Notes: generated from the letters alone by a model not told the origin. Positions 15,074 to 24,966 are shown, counted from the first letter of the stretch. The stretch: DNA of 64,000 nt from JBOEGW01 sp050633625 (GCA_050633625.1 JBOEGW010000008.1:1-64000); one strand, 5' to 3'. Numbers and translations are program-made.

Positions 15074-16868
15074 CGCCGTTGCCGCCGCGCAGGAGGCCTT
15101 CTTCGATCGCGACTGGAGCCGCATTCGCGGCAGCGTGCCGCGTGCCCGTGCCAAGCAAATGGCGCGCGCCTCCATGGGCCATTCACCCGCGATCTTCAAA
15201 GCCATTCGCGACGGCGGCACCCACAACAAAGCGCAGCTGCGCAACCAGCTGGAATACCTGACCACCAAGTCGAGCTATATCATCGACAGCCGTGGCACCT
15301 ATGACGGCCAAAGCGTTCTGTCAGCCAAAGAGATCGAGCAGGTCACACGCCGGTTTTCAGCGCAGTGGAATGAGGGCTTTCATCCCAAGCTGGGGCATAC
15401 CTCGCATCTCTTGATGGCCTTCCCAATTGGCACGCGCGGAGAGGATGTCGCCGAGATCACGCGCGAGATTTGCGAGCGGTTCTTTCAGGGCGAAGGCAGC
15501 CACTTCGACTACATCGCCGCCGTGCATGAGGACCGGGACCACCCGCACGCGCATATCGTTCTGAACCGGCGCAGCAAGGACGATGAGTTCTTCTTTCTTA
15601 AGGAAGGGCACCACTTCAACTACGACAGCTTTCGCGAGGCAATGGTCGAGGTGTCGGACCGGTATGGGCTACGGCTAGAGGCGACCCGAAAGCTCGAACG
15701 TGGGATCATTACGAAGAGGCCGAGCGATGTAGAGCAGCGTCATGCGGAAACCACCGGCCAAAAGCTGACCGAGCGTGAGCGCGTGGGGCCAGAGCTTGAC
15801 CGTGCCTTGGCCGAAGTGGCGCAGAACGCGCGGCTTTATCGCGGCCTTGCTGCCGAAGCCTCACGCGAGAACCAGGATGACATTGCAGCTGCCTTGGACA
15901 AAGCCGCGACGCTTTTGGCGCAGGGTATTCCGATTGAATCAGATGGAAAGGTATATGGCATGGCCGAAGAACAGCACTCGTTTGATGAGGTCGTGGATGC
16001 CTTTCACGACAAGATCAACCAAGCTGAACGCATTGTGGCGGACGCCCCGGTGGAGCGGCGCGCGGCGCTGGAGCATGAGCTGAACGACATCTATCGCTCT
16101 CTGTCGCATCTCAGCCCAATGGGAGCGCAGTCCCATACCTTGCTTGAAGACGCGTCCAAGAGTGGGATTTATTCCGCTGCGAATATACGGACCGAAGCCC
16201 AAGGCTCTTTTCAGGATCCAGCTCTGGCAGAGCGTCTTAAGCAGGCTTTGAAAGGCACCGGCATCGACCTACAAGAGGTGACGCGCCGCGTTGAAATCGG
16301 CGCAGCCAATGCCGCGCTCGAGCGGCAATGGCTTGGACAGGATTTGAAGGCGATTGCCGAGAAGGAAGGCTTTGACCTGTCTCACGCCGATGAACTGGAG
16401 AAGGCAATCGACCGCCTGGACCAGGTGCACAGTGAGTTGGGTCGCGTGTTGGCCGATGCTGAGGTTCTCAAAGATAGTGGAACGGCGGAAGCCGACCGGC
16501 AGGAAAGTGTGGTCGACGGGTTGCCGCCGACCACCGCTGAAATCCTGAGCCGAATGAGGGAAGACCCGACCGCAGATCCTTTCATCAGCGATTTGGAGCG
16601 CGAGACCTTGCGAGCCGAGCTGGAAGAACTAGTCGGCGAAGAACGCACCCCTGACTTGGCGATCGGCGATGAGACCACGCTGGAGAAACATATAGAAGAC
16701 CGCCTGGACCGGCTCTATGCGGCCAAAGCCTATCTGCAGAGTGATGCCGCTCTGGCGAGCAGCATGGCGATGGAGCACGTCCTCGACGAGATCGCCAATG
16801 AAGAAATAGACGCCCGACGCGAGCGGCATGTCGATAGCGATGGCGAAAAGGGCGTGACGCATGGGTAA
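15060..16868 (+). CDS. Relaxase / mobilisation nuclease (VirD2-MobP type)
   Basis: A 602-residue relaxase. The histidine triad for metal binding is visible as HEDRDHPHAHIV near residue 156 (motif III). SSYIIDSRG near residue 77 is in the region where the N-terminal catalytic Tyr is expected. The last 350 residues are a helical, acidic tail without a primase or helicase domain. Relaxases nick oriT, stay bound to the 5' end and pilot the strand through the secretion channel. I chose the ATG at 15060 (MARNSAVAAAQEAFF), 14 bp inside mobC. The end overlaps virD4 by 8 bp. Confidence 0.9.
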   Translation: MARNSAVAAAQEAFFDRDWSRIRGSVPRARAKQMARASMGHSPAIFKAIRDGGTHNKAQLRNQLEYLTTKSSYIIDSRGTYDGQSVLSAKEIEQVTRRFSAQWNEGFHPKLGHTSHLLMAFPIGTRGEDVAEITREICERFFQGEGSHFDYIAAVHEDRDHPHAHIVLNRRSKDDEFFFLKEGHHFNYDSFREAMVEVSDRYGLRLEATRKLERGIITKRPSDVEQRHAETTGQKLTERERVGPELDRALAEVAQNARLYRGLAAEASRENQDDIAAALDKAATLLAQGIPIESDGKVYGMAEEQHSFDEVVDAFHDKINQAERIVADAPVERRAALEHELNDIYRSLSHLSPMGAQSHTLLEDASKSGIYSAANIRTEAQGSFQDPALAERLKQALKGTGIDLQEVTRRVEIGAANAALERQWLGQDLKAIAEKEGFDLSHADELEKAIDRLDQVHSELGRVLADAEVLKDSGTAEADRQESVVDGLPPTTAEILSRMREDPTADPFISDLERETLRAELEELVGEERTPDLAIGDETTLEKHIEDRLDRLYAAKAYLQSDAALASSMAMEHVLDEIANEEIDARRERHVDSDGEKGVTHG

Positions 16869-18750
16869 AGCGCGGATCGCACTCGGCGTCATGAGCTTTG
16901 CTCTTCTGGGCGCGGTGCTGGGGTATGTTCTGGCATCGGCCTTTCTGACGTTCCGCTGGTTCGGGGTTGGAGCAGAGATCGATTTCTTGATGCTGGCACG
17001 CAGCTATGGGGTTCTTCGAATGACCCATCCGGCCGATATGCAGATTGTTCATTTGATCGTGGGGATCAGCACTGGTGCAGGTGTCTTGCTCAGCGCCGTC
17101 TTGATGAACGATGCGCTGACCAAATTTGGGGAAACCCACTGGCAGCACATGTCCGAGATGAAACGGAACGGCTTTTTTGGCAAACCAGGCCACGGCTTTG
17201 TCCTCGGTAAAATGGGCAAGCCCAAGGATCGCAAACCCTACGTGATGTCTAAGGTGTTCCCTCATGCTTTGATCGTAGCCCCGACCGGCCGCGGTAAAAC
17301 AACGGGTTTCGTCATTCCGAACCTCCTGACCTACCAGGGCAGTGCCGTGGTTCTGGACGTGAAGGGAGAAAACTTCGATGAGACGGCGCGCCACAGGGCC
17401 GCGCATGGCGACAAGGTGTTCCGGTTTGCGCCCACTGATTGGAAAGACGGCCGCTCGCACCGCTACAATCCCTTGTTGCGAATATCGGCGCTGGAAAACG
17501 TCGACCGCCAGCAGATGGAGCTGCAACTCCTGGCTTCGCTGTTCCTGCAAGCAGATAACGACCGCGTCCAAGGGCTTCTCGATGGCGGGATTGACCTATT
17601 TGTGGCTGCGGGACTTTTGGCGTTCGAGCGCAAGCGGCCAACTTTGGGTGAGATTTATCGCATCACCGCATCAGGTGGCGACAAGCAGAAGGAATATCGC
17701 CGCCGCGCCGACGAGGTGGTCAACCCAGCCGCCAAGCTGATCTTTATGCGCATGGCCTCGACCAACAATGACACCCTAACGTCTTATCTATCGCTCCTGA
17801 TGACATCTGGCCTCAAGCAGTGGTCAAACCCAGCGATTGACCGTGCGACCGCAACGTCAGACTTCGATTTCCGCGATATCCGAAAGACGCCGTTTTCGGT
17901 TTATCTTGTGGTTGAACCGCTGATGGTGAAGCCCCTCGCGCCGCTGATCCGCTTGTTCTTCTCGGATTTGCTGGCATCGCTGCAGGACCATGAACCCGGC
18001 AAGGAAGAACCCTGGCCGGTGATGATTATGCTCGATGAGTTCAATCGCCTGGGCAAAATGCCGATCGTGCTCGATAGCATCGAAACCCTGCGGTCCTACC
18101 GGGCCAACCTTGCGATCGTCACACAGACGATCCCGGCTTTGGACGAGATCTACGGAGAAAATGCCCGTCGCGCCTTGCAGGGCAACGCGGGTATCAAGCT
18201 CTATCTGACCCCCTCAGATGAAAAGACCATTGAAGAGCTCAGCAAAGCGGTAGGGAAAACCACAAAGCGCGTCGTGACCCGATCACGCTCCGTCGGCCGC
18301 AACCCATTTGCCGGGCGCAGCATGTCTGAAAGGACCGAAGAAACCGCATTACTGCCTGAGGATGAGGCCCGTCGCATGGATCTTGATGACATCGTTCTTG
18401 TGGTCGACGCGCAAATGCCCGTTCGGGCCAAGCGGATCAAATACTATGATGATCGGTTCTTTAAGCAGATATTCGACCAACAAGCTGGTGATCTGCCGTA
18501 TCCTTCGGCGGGAGACCAGATGCGCGGCCTGCAGGGGCAGATCAAAGCTCTGGAGGCTAAGATTGGAGCGCTTGAGATGCCGAGAGCGGTTTCAGGTGGC
18601 TCTGAAGGCGGAGGGAAGCGGCGAGAAGAGATCGATGCTTTGGCCAATGAAGAGCGGGGTGCGGCGTCAGGCGAAAAGCCTAGTTTGGGCGAGTATGAAG
18701 CAGGAGCTGATCGGGTGGAGAGATTTATGGAGGAGGCAGCTCGGGGATGA
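16861..18750 (+). CDS. virD4: VirD4/TraG-type coupling protein
   Basis: A 629-residue T4SS coupling ATPase. Two N-terminal membrane segments are visible (about residues 8-30 and 62-85). Walker A is APTGRGKTTG near residue 140 and Walker B MLDEFNRLG near 389, with the all-alpha domain between them. It carries the relaxase-DNA complex to the secretion channel at the inner membrane. It closes the ardC-mobC-relaxase-virD4 transcript. The VirB channel genes that it must contact lie 5 kb away on the other strand, with the Gabija cassette in between. Confidence 0.92.
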   Translation: MGKARIALGVMSFALLGAVLGYVLASAFLTFRWFGVGAEIDFLMLARSYGVLRMTHPADMQIVHLIVGISTGAGVLLSAVLMNDALTKFGETHWQHMSEMKRNGFFGKPGHGFVLGKMGKPKDRKPYVMSKVFPHALIVAPTGRGKTTGFVIPNLLTYQGSAVVLDVKGENFDETARHRAAHGDKVFRFAPTDWKDGRSHRYNPLLRISALENVDRQQMELQLLASLFLQADNDRVQGLLDGGIDLFVAAGLLAFERKRPTLGEIYRITASGGDKQKEYRRRADEVVNPAAKLIFMRMASTNNDTLTSYLSLLMTSGLKQWSNPAIDRATATSDFDFRDIRKTPFSVYLVVEPLMVKPLAPLIRLFFSDLLASLQDHEPGKEEPWPVMIMLDEFNRLGKMPIVLDSIETLRSYRANLAIVTQTIPALDEIYGENARRALQGNAGIKLYLTPSDEKTIEELSKAVGKTTKRVVTRSRSVGRNPFAGRSMSERTEETALLPEDEARRMDLDDIVLVVDAQMPVRAKRIKYYDDRFFKQIFDQQAGDLPYPSAGDQMRGLQGQIKALEAKIGALEMPRAVSGGSEGGGKRREEIDALANEERGAASGEKPSLGEYEAGADRVERFMEEAARG

Positions 18751-18924
18751 AAACACGGATTGCGGTCGTTCGCTGTGAGTGCCGAGAAGTCGAACGATCT
18801 CTCTGGAAGCGGACGTTGGTCAGTCGCAACCTGTTTCGCTTCCAGGTTGCGCATAACCAAGTTTCCAACCTAACGTCTACGTATGTAGCTACAAAATCGT
18901 CGCGGCTAGCCAGGTATTTTTCAT

Positions 18925-20679
18925 ATGCACATTGCACATATTTCAATTTCAGAGTTTCGAGGTGTCAAGTCTTTTGAATGGTCGCCCTCACCATCCTTAA
19001 ATTGTTTGATCGGTCCGGGTGACTCCTGCAAAACAACGATCTTGGATGCAATTGAGATCGGCTTAAGCCCGCGATTTGGTTACACTGGAAGCGATCCAGA
19101 TCTGTTTGGTTGTGCCCCGACCAGCAAACCCGAGATTTATCTGACGCTTGTCGATCTACCGGATGACTTGATCGTGGAGCAAAAATATGGGCTGTACCTG
19201 CGTGGCTGGAACGAGACGGCCCAAAAATTAAACGATGAAAAGGCTGAAGGTGACCAGGTCGCTTTGACAATAAAGGCAGCGCTTGACCCTGATACACTGG
19301 AATGGAAATGGGAAATCTTCAACGAGCGTCTTGAAGGTGAGCCTCCTCGGTTGGGGTTCAAAGACGCAAAGTCAATTGCACCCAACCGTCTTGGGGAATA
19401 CGCGGACCGCCACCTTACGTGGGGTCGGAATTCCGTACTCGGCAGGCTGGAGAAAGGACCGAACGCGTCCGAACTTTTGGCCAGTTCCGTTAGGCAGGCA
19501 AGGGCATCATTCGCTGCAGGCGACCGTTCTTCGTTTGATGAGGTTGTAAAGCTTACAGAGAAGGTCGGTGCGAACTTTTTGGTGCCCAAGGCCCAAGCAT
19601 ATCAAGCCCAATTGGATATACATTCAGGTATGCTCGCTTCAGGTGCAGTATCTTTGCATGACGGCAATTTGCCGCTGAGAACGCTCGGTAGCGGCTCGTC
19701 ACGCCTTATGGTAGCTGGTGTCCAAAACTCAGGCCCGCAGCAGAACATCACATTGGTGGATGAGCTTGAATTAGGCCTGGAGCCTCATCGAATAATGCGC
19801 CTGCTGCGTTTTCTGCGATCTGGATTCCCACAAGAGGGCGAAGCACCGCCTATCGTCCACCAAACCTTCCTGACAACTCATTCACCGGTAGTTGTTTGTG
19901 AATTGGATGTCGCAGAACTGTATTGCGTTCGTAACAGCGCAGGCAGCGTCACCGTCAGATGCGCGCAGCCAGCTGACGGGCAATCGGAAACAGCACAACG
20001 GCACATTAGATCCAGTCCTCATGCGTTTTTGGCTCCACGCTTGTTGATCGGTGAAGGGCGAACAGAGGTTGGTTTTTGGCGTGGACTTGATGATCTTTGG
20101 TGCGCCAACGAGCAGGAGTCCTTCGCCTATCAAGGTGTCGTTGCAATTGACGGAGGCGGAAACGACAATTCCGTGAAGCTCGGTTTGCACATGCAGAGGC
20201 TCGGCTATAGCTGCTTCGCATTGCTTGACACGGATGTTGTAGTCTCCGCAGCGAACAAACAAAAATTTGAAGAAGCAGGGGGACTAATCGCTGAATGGGC
20301 GGACAACTGCGATATCGAACGTAGGATCTTTCTAGATGTTCCATGGGCGACCGTGCGAGAAATAGTCGACTACGCTCTTGAGACCTCCGGCGAAGGTAGG
20401 ATTTTGAGCAATCTTCGGTTGGCTGACAAGGGTACAGCGGACATTGATCGGGCTGCCTTAGACGCACTTCCCGACTCTGACGCTAATCGCGAATGGTTGG
20501 CCTCGGCCGCCATTCTAAAGGTTGAAAGGAAATCAGGGGGCAAAGAAGATCGATCATGGTTCAAAAACATGACGCACGGGGAGCAGTTGGGACGGATTGT
20601 CTTCGGCTGTCTACCAGAAATTCCCCAGACGCCACTGGCGAAAACGATAAATGAGGTGAGGCATTGGGTCGATGCCTGA
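18925..20679 (+). CDS. gajA: Gabija GajA: OLD-family ATPase plus TOPRIM nuclease
   Basis: A 584-residue protein, close to the 578 residues of Bacillus GajA. An SMC/ABC-like ATPase occupies about residues 1-340, with a P-loop GPGDSCKTT near residue 30 and a Walker-B-like LVDELELGLEPHR near residue 278. A TOPRIM domain follows, with LLIGEGRTE near residue 373 and the acidic pair LLDTD near 433. GajA is a sequence-specific DNA nicking enzyme held inactive by NTPs. The residue before the P-loop Lys is Cys instead of Gly, which is unusual. It overlaps gajB by 8 bp. AT-richer codon use than the flanking transfer genes marks it as cargo. Confidence 0.88.
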   Translation: MHIAHISISEFRGVKSFEWSPSPSLNCLIGPGDSCKTTILDAIEIGLSPRFGYTGSDPDLFGCAPTSKPEIYLTLVDLPDDLIVEQKYGLYLRGWNETAQKLNDEKAEGDQVALTIKAALDPDTLEWKWEIFNERLEGEPPRLGFKDAKSIAPNRLGEYADRHLTWGRNSVLGRLEKGPNASELLASSVRQARASFAAGDRSSFDEVVKLTEKVGANFLVPKAQAYQAQLDIHSGMLASGAVSLHDGNLPLRTLGSGSSRLMVAGVQNSGPQQNITLVDELELGLEPHRIMRLLRFLRSGFPQEGEAPPIVHQTFLTTHSPVVVCELDVAELYCVRNSAGSVTVRCAQPADGQSETAQRHIRSSPHAFLAPRLLIGEGRTEVGFWRGLDDLWCANEQESFAYQGVVAIDGGGNDNSVKLGLHMQRLGYSCFALLDTDVVVSAANKQKFEEAGGLIAEWADNCDIERRIFLDVPWATVREIVDYALETSGEGRILSNLRLADKGTADIDRAALDALPDSDANREWLASAAILKVERKSGGKEDRSWFKNMTHGEQLGRIVFGCLPEIPQTPLAKTINEVRHWVDA

Positions 20680-22129
20680 GCTTTCCCAAGAGGAAGTAAC
20701 GGCAACCATTCGCGCGACCAAATCCGGTAGTATTATCGCGGCCGCTGGATGCGGGAAGACTGAGCAGATCGTACGCACTGTAAAAGCTATTAGCGATGAT
20801 CCAACAGTTTCGAAACGTTGTCTCATTCTAACCCATACGTTTGCGGGCGTAGACGTATTGCAGAAGCGGTTACGCAGACTAGATGTGCCCGCTTCCGCTT
20901 ACCGGCTCGATACCATAGCGAGCTGGAGCCTGCGATTCGCAGCGGCCTATCCAAAGACATCTGAGATCAAAAACATCAACCCACAGAGCAACAAAGACTG
21001 GTCAGCGGTGTACCCTGCTGCGGAAAAACTCGTCAGTTCTCACGCTATCGATGATGTGATCCTTGCCACCTATGCTTGCGTTTTTGTTGATGAGTATCAG
21101 GACTGTAGTGAAAGCCAGCATGCGCTAATCCTGGAACTCAACCGGCTTGTTCCCGTCTGTGTCTTTGGGGATCCCCTGCAATCAATCTTCAAGTTCGATG
21201 GTGTTGTCGATTGGTACGAAGTTGTCGAAAGGGATTTCCCTAACGTCGCAAAGCTGACCGAGCCTTGGCGTTGGAGGAATGATAATGCAAATGCCGAGCT
21301 CGGCGGTAGATTGGTTGAGTTGAGGGCACAGCTTGAAGCTGGCGAAGCGATGGATTTCAGAGTCGATGGCAAGGGTATTCAACGGCATTGGTTGCCTGAT
21401 TGGCCTGTCCCAAAGTCGAAAAAGGTATCAGAGGTTTGCCTTGATACCATGGCCCTAGAAGGCACTTTGGTGGTCGTAGCTCAATCAGCGTCCGAGGGAT
21501 CGCGCGCTAAAATCGCCGAGAAACTTGCAAAGCAGAAGTTTGCTGTCGTTGAACCAGTTTCGTGCAAGGCGCTACGGAAGCACGCAAAGTCCATAGAAGA
21601 GGCGGACGATGAACACAGGCTTACCGCAGTTTTAGATTTCGTGAAGCTATGCGTTGTTGGGCTCAGGGCTGACTTCGCAAAATCTGTTGTGTCTCACCAA
21701 AAGGGAGGAAAGGCTGGGCGACCAAAATTCGGTGATCTCATAGACGTCGGAGACCATGTTGCAAAGCCGGGCGGATTGTTGCACGTGCTGGAACTTGTTG
21801 AAGGGATATTGAACCGAGACGACATTTTCCCTTATCGCCGAGAGCTTCTTCGCATGATGCTCGCAGCGCTTCGAACATCAAGAGCAACAGGTGCTCTGCT
21901 TTCCGAATCCGCGGGAGATATTGAAACCAAATCCCGGCACCTAGGCCGTCATGTCGCCAGAAGGAGTGTCGGTAGCACCCTTCTGTTGAAAGGCTTGGAA
22001 TTCGAGCATGTCATTATCGTTGAGTACGATGGGATGACCAAAGAGGACTGGTATGTCGCTCTCACGCGTGCGACGAGGTCGGTGACTGTGTTGTCATCTC
22101 AATCCCAAGTTTCATGGGGAGATAAATGA
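20672..22129 (+). CDS. gajB: Gabija GajB: UvrD-like helicase
   Basis: A 485-residue UvrD/Rep-like SF1 helicase, matching the usual GajB size (about 494). Walker A AAAGCGKTEQIV lies near residue 24, motif II VFVDEYQD near 139, and VALTRATR (motif VI) near 463. It overlaps gajA by 8 bp, as in described Gabija operons. GajB binds DNA ends and NTPs, and is thought to sense nucleotide loss or DNA products and work with GajA to shut down phage replication. Together with GajA it makes a complete system. Confidence 0.88.
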   Translation: MPELSQEEVTATIRATKSGSIIAAAGCGKTEQIVRTVKAISDDPTVSKRCLILTHTFAGVDVLQKRLRRLDVPASAYRLDTIASWSLRFAAAYPKTSEIKNINPQSNKDWSAVYPAAEKLVSSHAIDDVILATYACVFVDEYQDCSESQHALILELNRLVPVCVFGDPLQSIFKFDGVVDWYEVVERDFPNVAKLTEPWRWRNDNANAELGGRLVELRAQLEAGEAMDFRVDGKGIQRHWLPDWPVPKSKKVSEVCLDTMALEGTLVVVAQSASEGSRAKIAEKLAKQKFAVVEPVSCKALRKHAKSIEEADDEHRLTAVLDFVKLCVVGLRADFAKSVVSHQKGGKAGRPKFGDLIDVGDHVAKPGGLLHVLELVEGILNRDDIFPYRRELLRMMLAALRTSRATGALLSESAGDIETKSRHLGRHVARRSVGSTLLLKGLEFEHVIIVEYDGMTKEDWYVALTRATRSVTVLSSQSQVSWGDK

Positions 22130-22283
22130 TGTTTAGGGCAATCATTCTTGTGTCTTCCGAGATTTCGTGTGACAGGGTGCGTGACGGGTGCCAACGAGAA
22201 GGTCTGATAAGTCTTTGAAATCATTGGATCATGAAACTTCAAAAAACAAAACGGCCCCACAATGTAGTTCTCTTATAAATTGC
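22130..22283. other. Spacer between gajB and the following gene
   Basis: About 150 bp without a gene. TATAAAT at 22274-22280, just before the tandem repeat, is a reasonable -10 element for the 515-residue protein gene. Confidence 0.4.
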
Positions 22284-22329
22284 GCAGTGTGACACTATGT
22301 TTATGTGCAGTGTGACACTATGTTTATGT
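22284..22329 (+). promoter_or_regulatory. Exact 23-bp tandem repeat with palindromic core
   Basis: Two identical, directly abutting 23-bp copies (22284-22306 and 22307-22329). Each contains the palindrome AGTGT-G-ACACT followed by ATGTTTATGT. The second copy ends one base before the ATG at 22331, so no ribosome-binding site fits between. The layout suggests a double operator that could block both promoter and ribosome access. Confidence 0.65.
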
Positions 22330-22330
22330 A

Positions 22331-23878
22331 ATGACCAATGACATATCAAAGTACCTTCTAAAAAATGGCCCGAAGCTCACTTCGGATATCCTTCGCTACC
22401 TTGAAGAATCGGGACTCTCATCGGATACCGCTCGTCAAAGGTGTAGGCGCAGACCCACCTCGGTTAAGACACTGTCGGGACTGAGCTTTCCAAGAAACGC
22501 TCGCTTCTACTATCACGAGGCACACTTCGGAACCCATCGGTATTGGGACGGGCTTTATGATGCCCTTACTGGAGGCAGCCCAGCCTACGGGCCAGCAATA
22601 GCTGGTATGATTGCGAAGGGTGGGATCATTCCAAGAGATTTCTTCCCAATCATCTCTGGAGCGCCGCTGAAACAGAAAAAGAAGACAGGCAGCGATGCAG
22701 TCCTAGCGCGCCTTAAAGGTATAGGGTTTCTAACGGAGTTCAATGTCGGCGATATACCTGTTGTAGCCTTTCACCACCATTCGGGTTTTCCAGTGGACTT
22801 GGACAGTTATGCCGCGCAGCTTACCGTTCAACGTGTCCTCTTGGACACTGTTGCCGACTGGGCTCGCAAGCTCGGAATGGTGAGCTACAACAAAGTTGCC
22901 ATACGAGAGCGCGGCCAAGCGCTCCCACAGTTTGGGACCCACGCTTTTGACCTAGTCGCGCCCAGCTACCTGACACCCATGGTGCGCTACGCCGACGGCA
23001 AACCGAAACCGGGCTTCCTCGTGGCGGATGTCTATCTAGGCGAACTGAACAAAGCGACCGCACAGGCGTTCTTACGCAAGTGCGAAAGCTCGCGTGCTAT
23101 GCGGCGGTTGCCTCCGTTCCTCCCAGTGCTAATCGCTGACGGCTTCCATCCTGATGCATTTCACGAACTGCGCTCCAACGGTATCATCGCAACAAAACCA
23201 TCGGCTCTCTTTGGCCGAGATGTTGCGCGAGGTCTGGCGGGCTTGTTGGAAACCCTTCGTCACGCCAGCGCAATTGCTGCCAAGAACCCGGAAGTCATTG
23301 AAACCCTATTCAGCCAGTTGGGTCACATCGAAGGAGCGGCGGGCAATCTGCGTGGTGCACTCTTCGAACTGATCGTCGGGCATATCGCAACGCTGCAAGG
23401 TGGCGGTTCAATCGATATTGGGAAAAAGGTCGTCATCGACACTACCGAGCGGTACGAAGTCGATGTGTTCTGTGTTACGCCAGAAACAGTGCGGCTTATC
23501 GAGTGCAAAGGCTACGCGCCAACGCATAGGGTTGATGCGGAAGAGCTAGAGGCATGGATTCGAACCAAGGCGCGTCGCCTAAACAAGCATTTTCGTGCGC
23601 AAGAGACATTGCAAAATCGCATATTCAGCTTTGAGTTTTGGACCTCCGGCGGTTTTACTAAGGAGGCGCTACAACTTGCCGAAACTGTTTCCAACGAAAC
23701 CAAGCGCTACAGTGTCAAACTGGTGGCGGGACCAGATGTCCGCTCGCTTATCACAAACGTGAATGCCAAAGGTCTGGGCAAAGTCTTTGATGAACACTAC
23801 GCCAAACACCCGATCACCAAAGCAGAACGTAAATTTGAAGCCTTGGAGGACTTCGGTTCGGTACTCGAAGAATTGTGA
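22331..23878 (+). CDS. Uncharacterised PD-(D/E)XK-like protein next to Gabija
   Basis: A 515-residue protein. The N-terminal 60 residues look like a winged helix (KLTSDILRYLEESGLSSDTA). The middle is unrecognised. A restriction-endonuclease-like core is visible at about residues 335-395: Glu in LFELIVGH (near 344), then YEVDVF (near 376) and IECKGY (near 390), fitting E-x(n)-D-x(n)-ExK. It follows gajB by 200 bp behind its own tandem operator, so it is a separate unit, possibly a stand-alone defence nuclease. The cut target is unknown. It converges on virB6. Confidence 0.65.
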   Translation: MTNDISKYLLKNGPKLTSDILRYLEESGLSSDTARQRCRRRPTSVKTLSGLSFPRNARFYYHEAHFGTHRYWDGLYDALTGGSPAYGPAIAGMIAKGGIIPRDFFPIISGAPLKQKKKTGSDAVLARLKGIGFLTEFNVGDIPVVAFHHHSGFPVDLDSYAAQLTVQRVLLDTVADWARKLGMVSYNKVAIRERGQALPQFGTHAFDLVAPSYLTPMVRYADGKPKPGFLVADVYLGELNKATAQAFLRKCESSRAMRRLPPFLPVLIADGFHPDAFHELRSNGIIATKPSALFGRDVARGLAGLLETLRHASAIAAKNPEVIETLFSQLGHIEGAAGNLRGALFELIVGHIATLQGGGSIDIGKKVVIDTTERYEVDVFCVTPETVRLIECKGYAPTHRVDAEELEAWIRTKARRLNKHFRAQETLQNRIFSFEFWTSGGFTKEALQLAETVSNETKRYSVKLVAGPDVRSLITNVNAKGLGKVFDEHYAKHPITKAERKFEALEDFGSVLEEL

Positions 23879-23958
23879 CATCCTCTCGGGTTTGCGAGGC
23901 TGACATGAGTTACTTTTGGGGCGCATATAGCCAATGTCCGGAATGGTTTGGGCCGATT

Positions 23959-24966
23959 TCATTCCAACCGCTTCGCACGCTCAGCCACCCGCTGAACCAT
24001 CGAGACAGTCGCACCGCCCGCCTGGCGTAGTCCAGCCCCTGCGATCTCAGCATTCGACCTCGTTCCAAACCGCGCCCGCGCCCGTGACCCTTTGGTGCCA
24101 ATCAAGCCTTTTGCGAACCCGTCCGGACCCGGAATGCTCGGCGGTCCGGCCATCATGAAATTGCCTGAGATTGAGCGCACGATTAGCGGGGTGGCGATGA
24201 TCATGCCGCCTGCGAGAAACATCATCATAAAGAAGGGCACCAGCGCGCCGATGTTGCTTGCGCCGGATGGGTCACCGAGTTCGGTCATCAGCGAGCGCGA
24301 CATTCCGACGACGGTGGAAAACACCCCCGCAATCACGAGGGGGTAGAGCGCGTAGGAAACCGTACTGGACAGCCAGCGATGGAAATAATCCTTGCTGACG
24401 TCGAACAGCGAAAGCGCGATCATGATTGGGGCGATGCCGATCATGAAAGCCAGCATGATCTTCGCGAAGATCAGGACCAGGCCGCATAGCGCGCCGATCA
24501 CTCCCAATAGGAACGCGCCGATTGCGCCGATCAGGGCTCCGGCCATCCAATGCATGTTGTCACCGGCCGCGTTCAGGTAGTCGCCAAATTCCTCGATGAG
24601 ATCGTCGAAGGCCACGGCAAAGTAGGATGCACCCGCGCCGCCGCCACCAAGTCCCGCCACCATGCCGCCCGCAAGCTGATCGAGACCGTTGATGAGGGCG
24701 CTGGCCACAGCGTTGAATTGGACCCAGTTCATCGCAAAGATGGAGATCAGCATGAGTTTGAGGGCGAACCAGAAGGCGGTTCGCCCATCCATGGATTTGT
24801 ACTGAAACACCATGTTGAGGAAGACGCCGATCACCGCAAGCGTCGAGGCGACCGCGATGACGCCGCCAAGCTGACCGGCGACGTTGCCAAAAGTGGTTTG
24901 GGCTGCGTCGTCCAGAAAGTTGTCGGTTGTCTCGACCATCCAGGTGACGACGCCCATTGGGTGCAC
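23959..24966 (-). CDS. virB6: VirB6/TrbL inner-membrane T4SS protein
   Basis: A 335-residue polytopic membrane protein with about six hydrophobic segments between residues 30 and 265, including GALIGAIGAFLLGVIGALCG and IMLAFMIGIAPIMIALSLF. The latter resembles the conserved TrbL/VirB6 core. The C-terminal 65 residues are basic and cytoplasmic. VirB6 forms part of the inner-membrane channel that DNA crosses. It is the last gene of the minus-strand virB operon, one base downstream of the DUF4177-like gene. Confidence 0.9.
   Translation of the reverse strand: MHPMGVVTWMVETTDNFLDDAAQTTFGNVAGQLGGVIAVASTLAVIGVFLNMVFQYKSMDGRTAFWFALKLMLISIFAMNWVQFNAVASALINGLDQLAGGMVAGLGGGGAGASYFAVAFDDLIEEFGDYLNAAGDNMHWMAGALIGAIGAFLLGVIGALCGLVLIFAKIMLAFMIGIAPIMIALSLFDVSKDYFHRWLSSTVSYALYPLVIAGVFSTVVGMSRSLMTELGDPSGASNIGALVPFFMMMFLAGGMIIATPLIVRSISGNFMMAGPPSIPGPDGFAKGLIGTKGSRARARFGTRSNAEIAGAGLRQAGGATVSMVQRVAERAKRLE

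Noticed and set aside
18747..18977. Frame of 76 codons starting in the virD4 stop (ATGA)
   Set aside because: It runs over the gajA start, has no recognisable domain and shows no ribosome site; it may be a scar of cargo insertion but cannot be supported as a gene.
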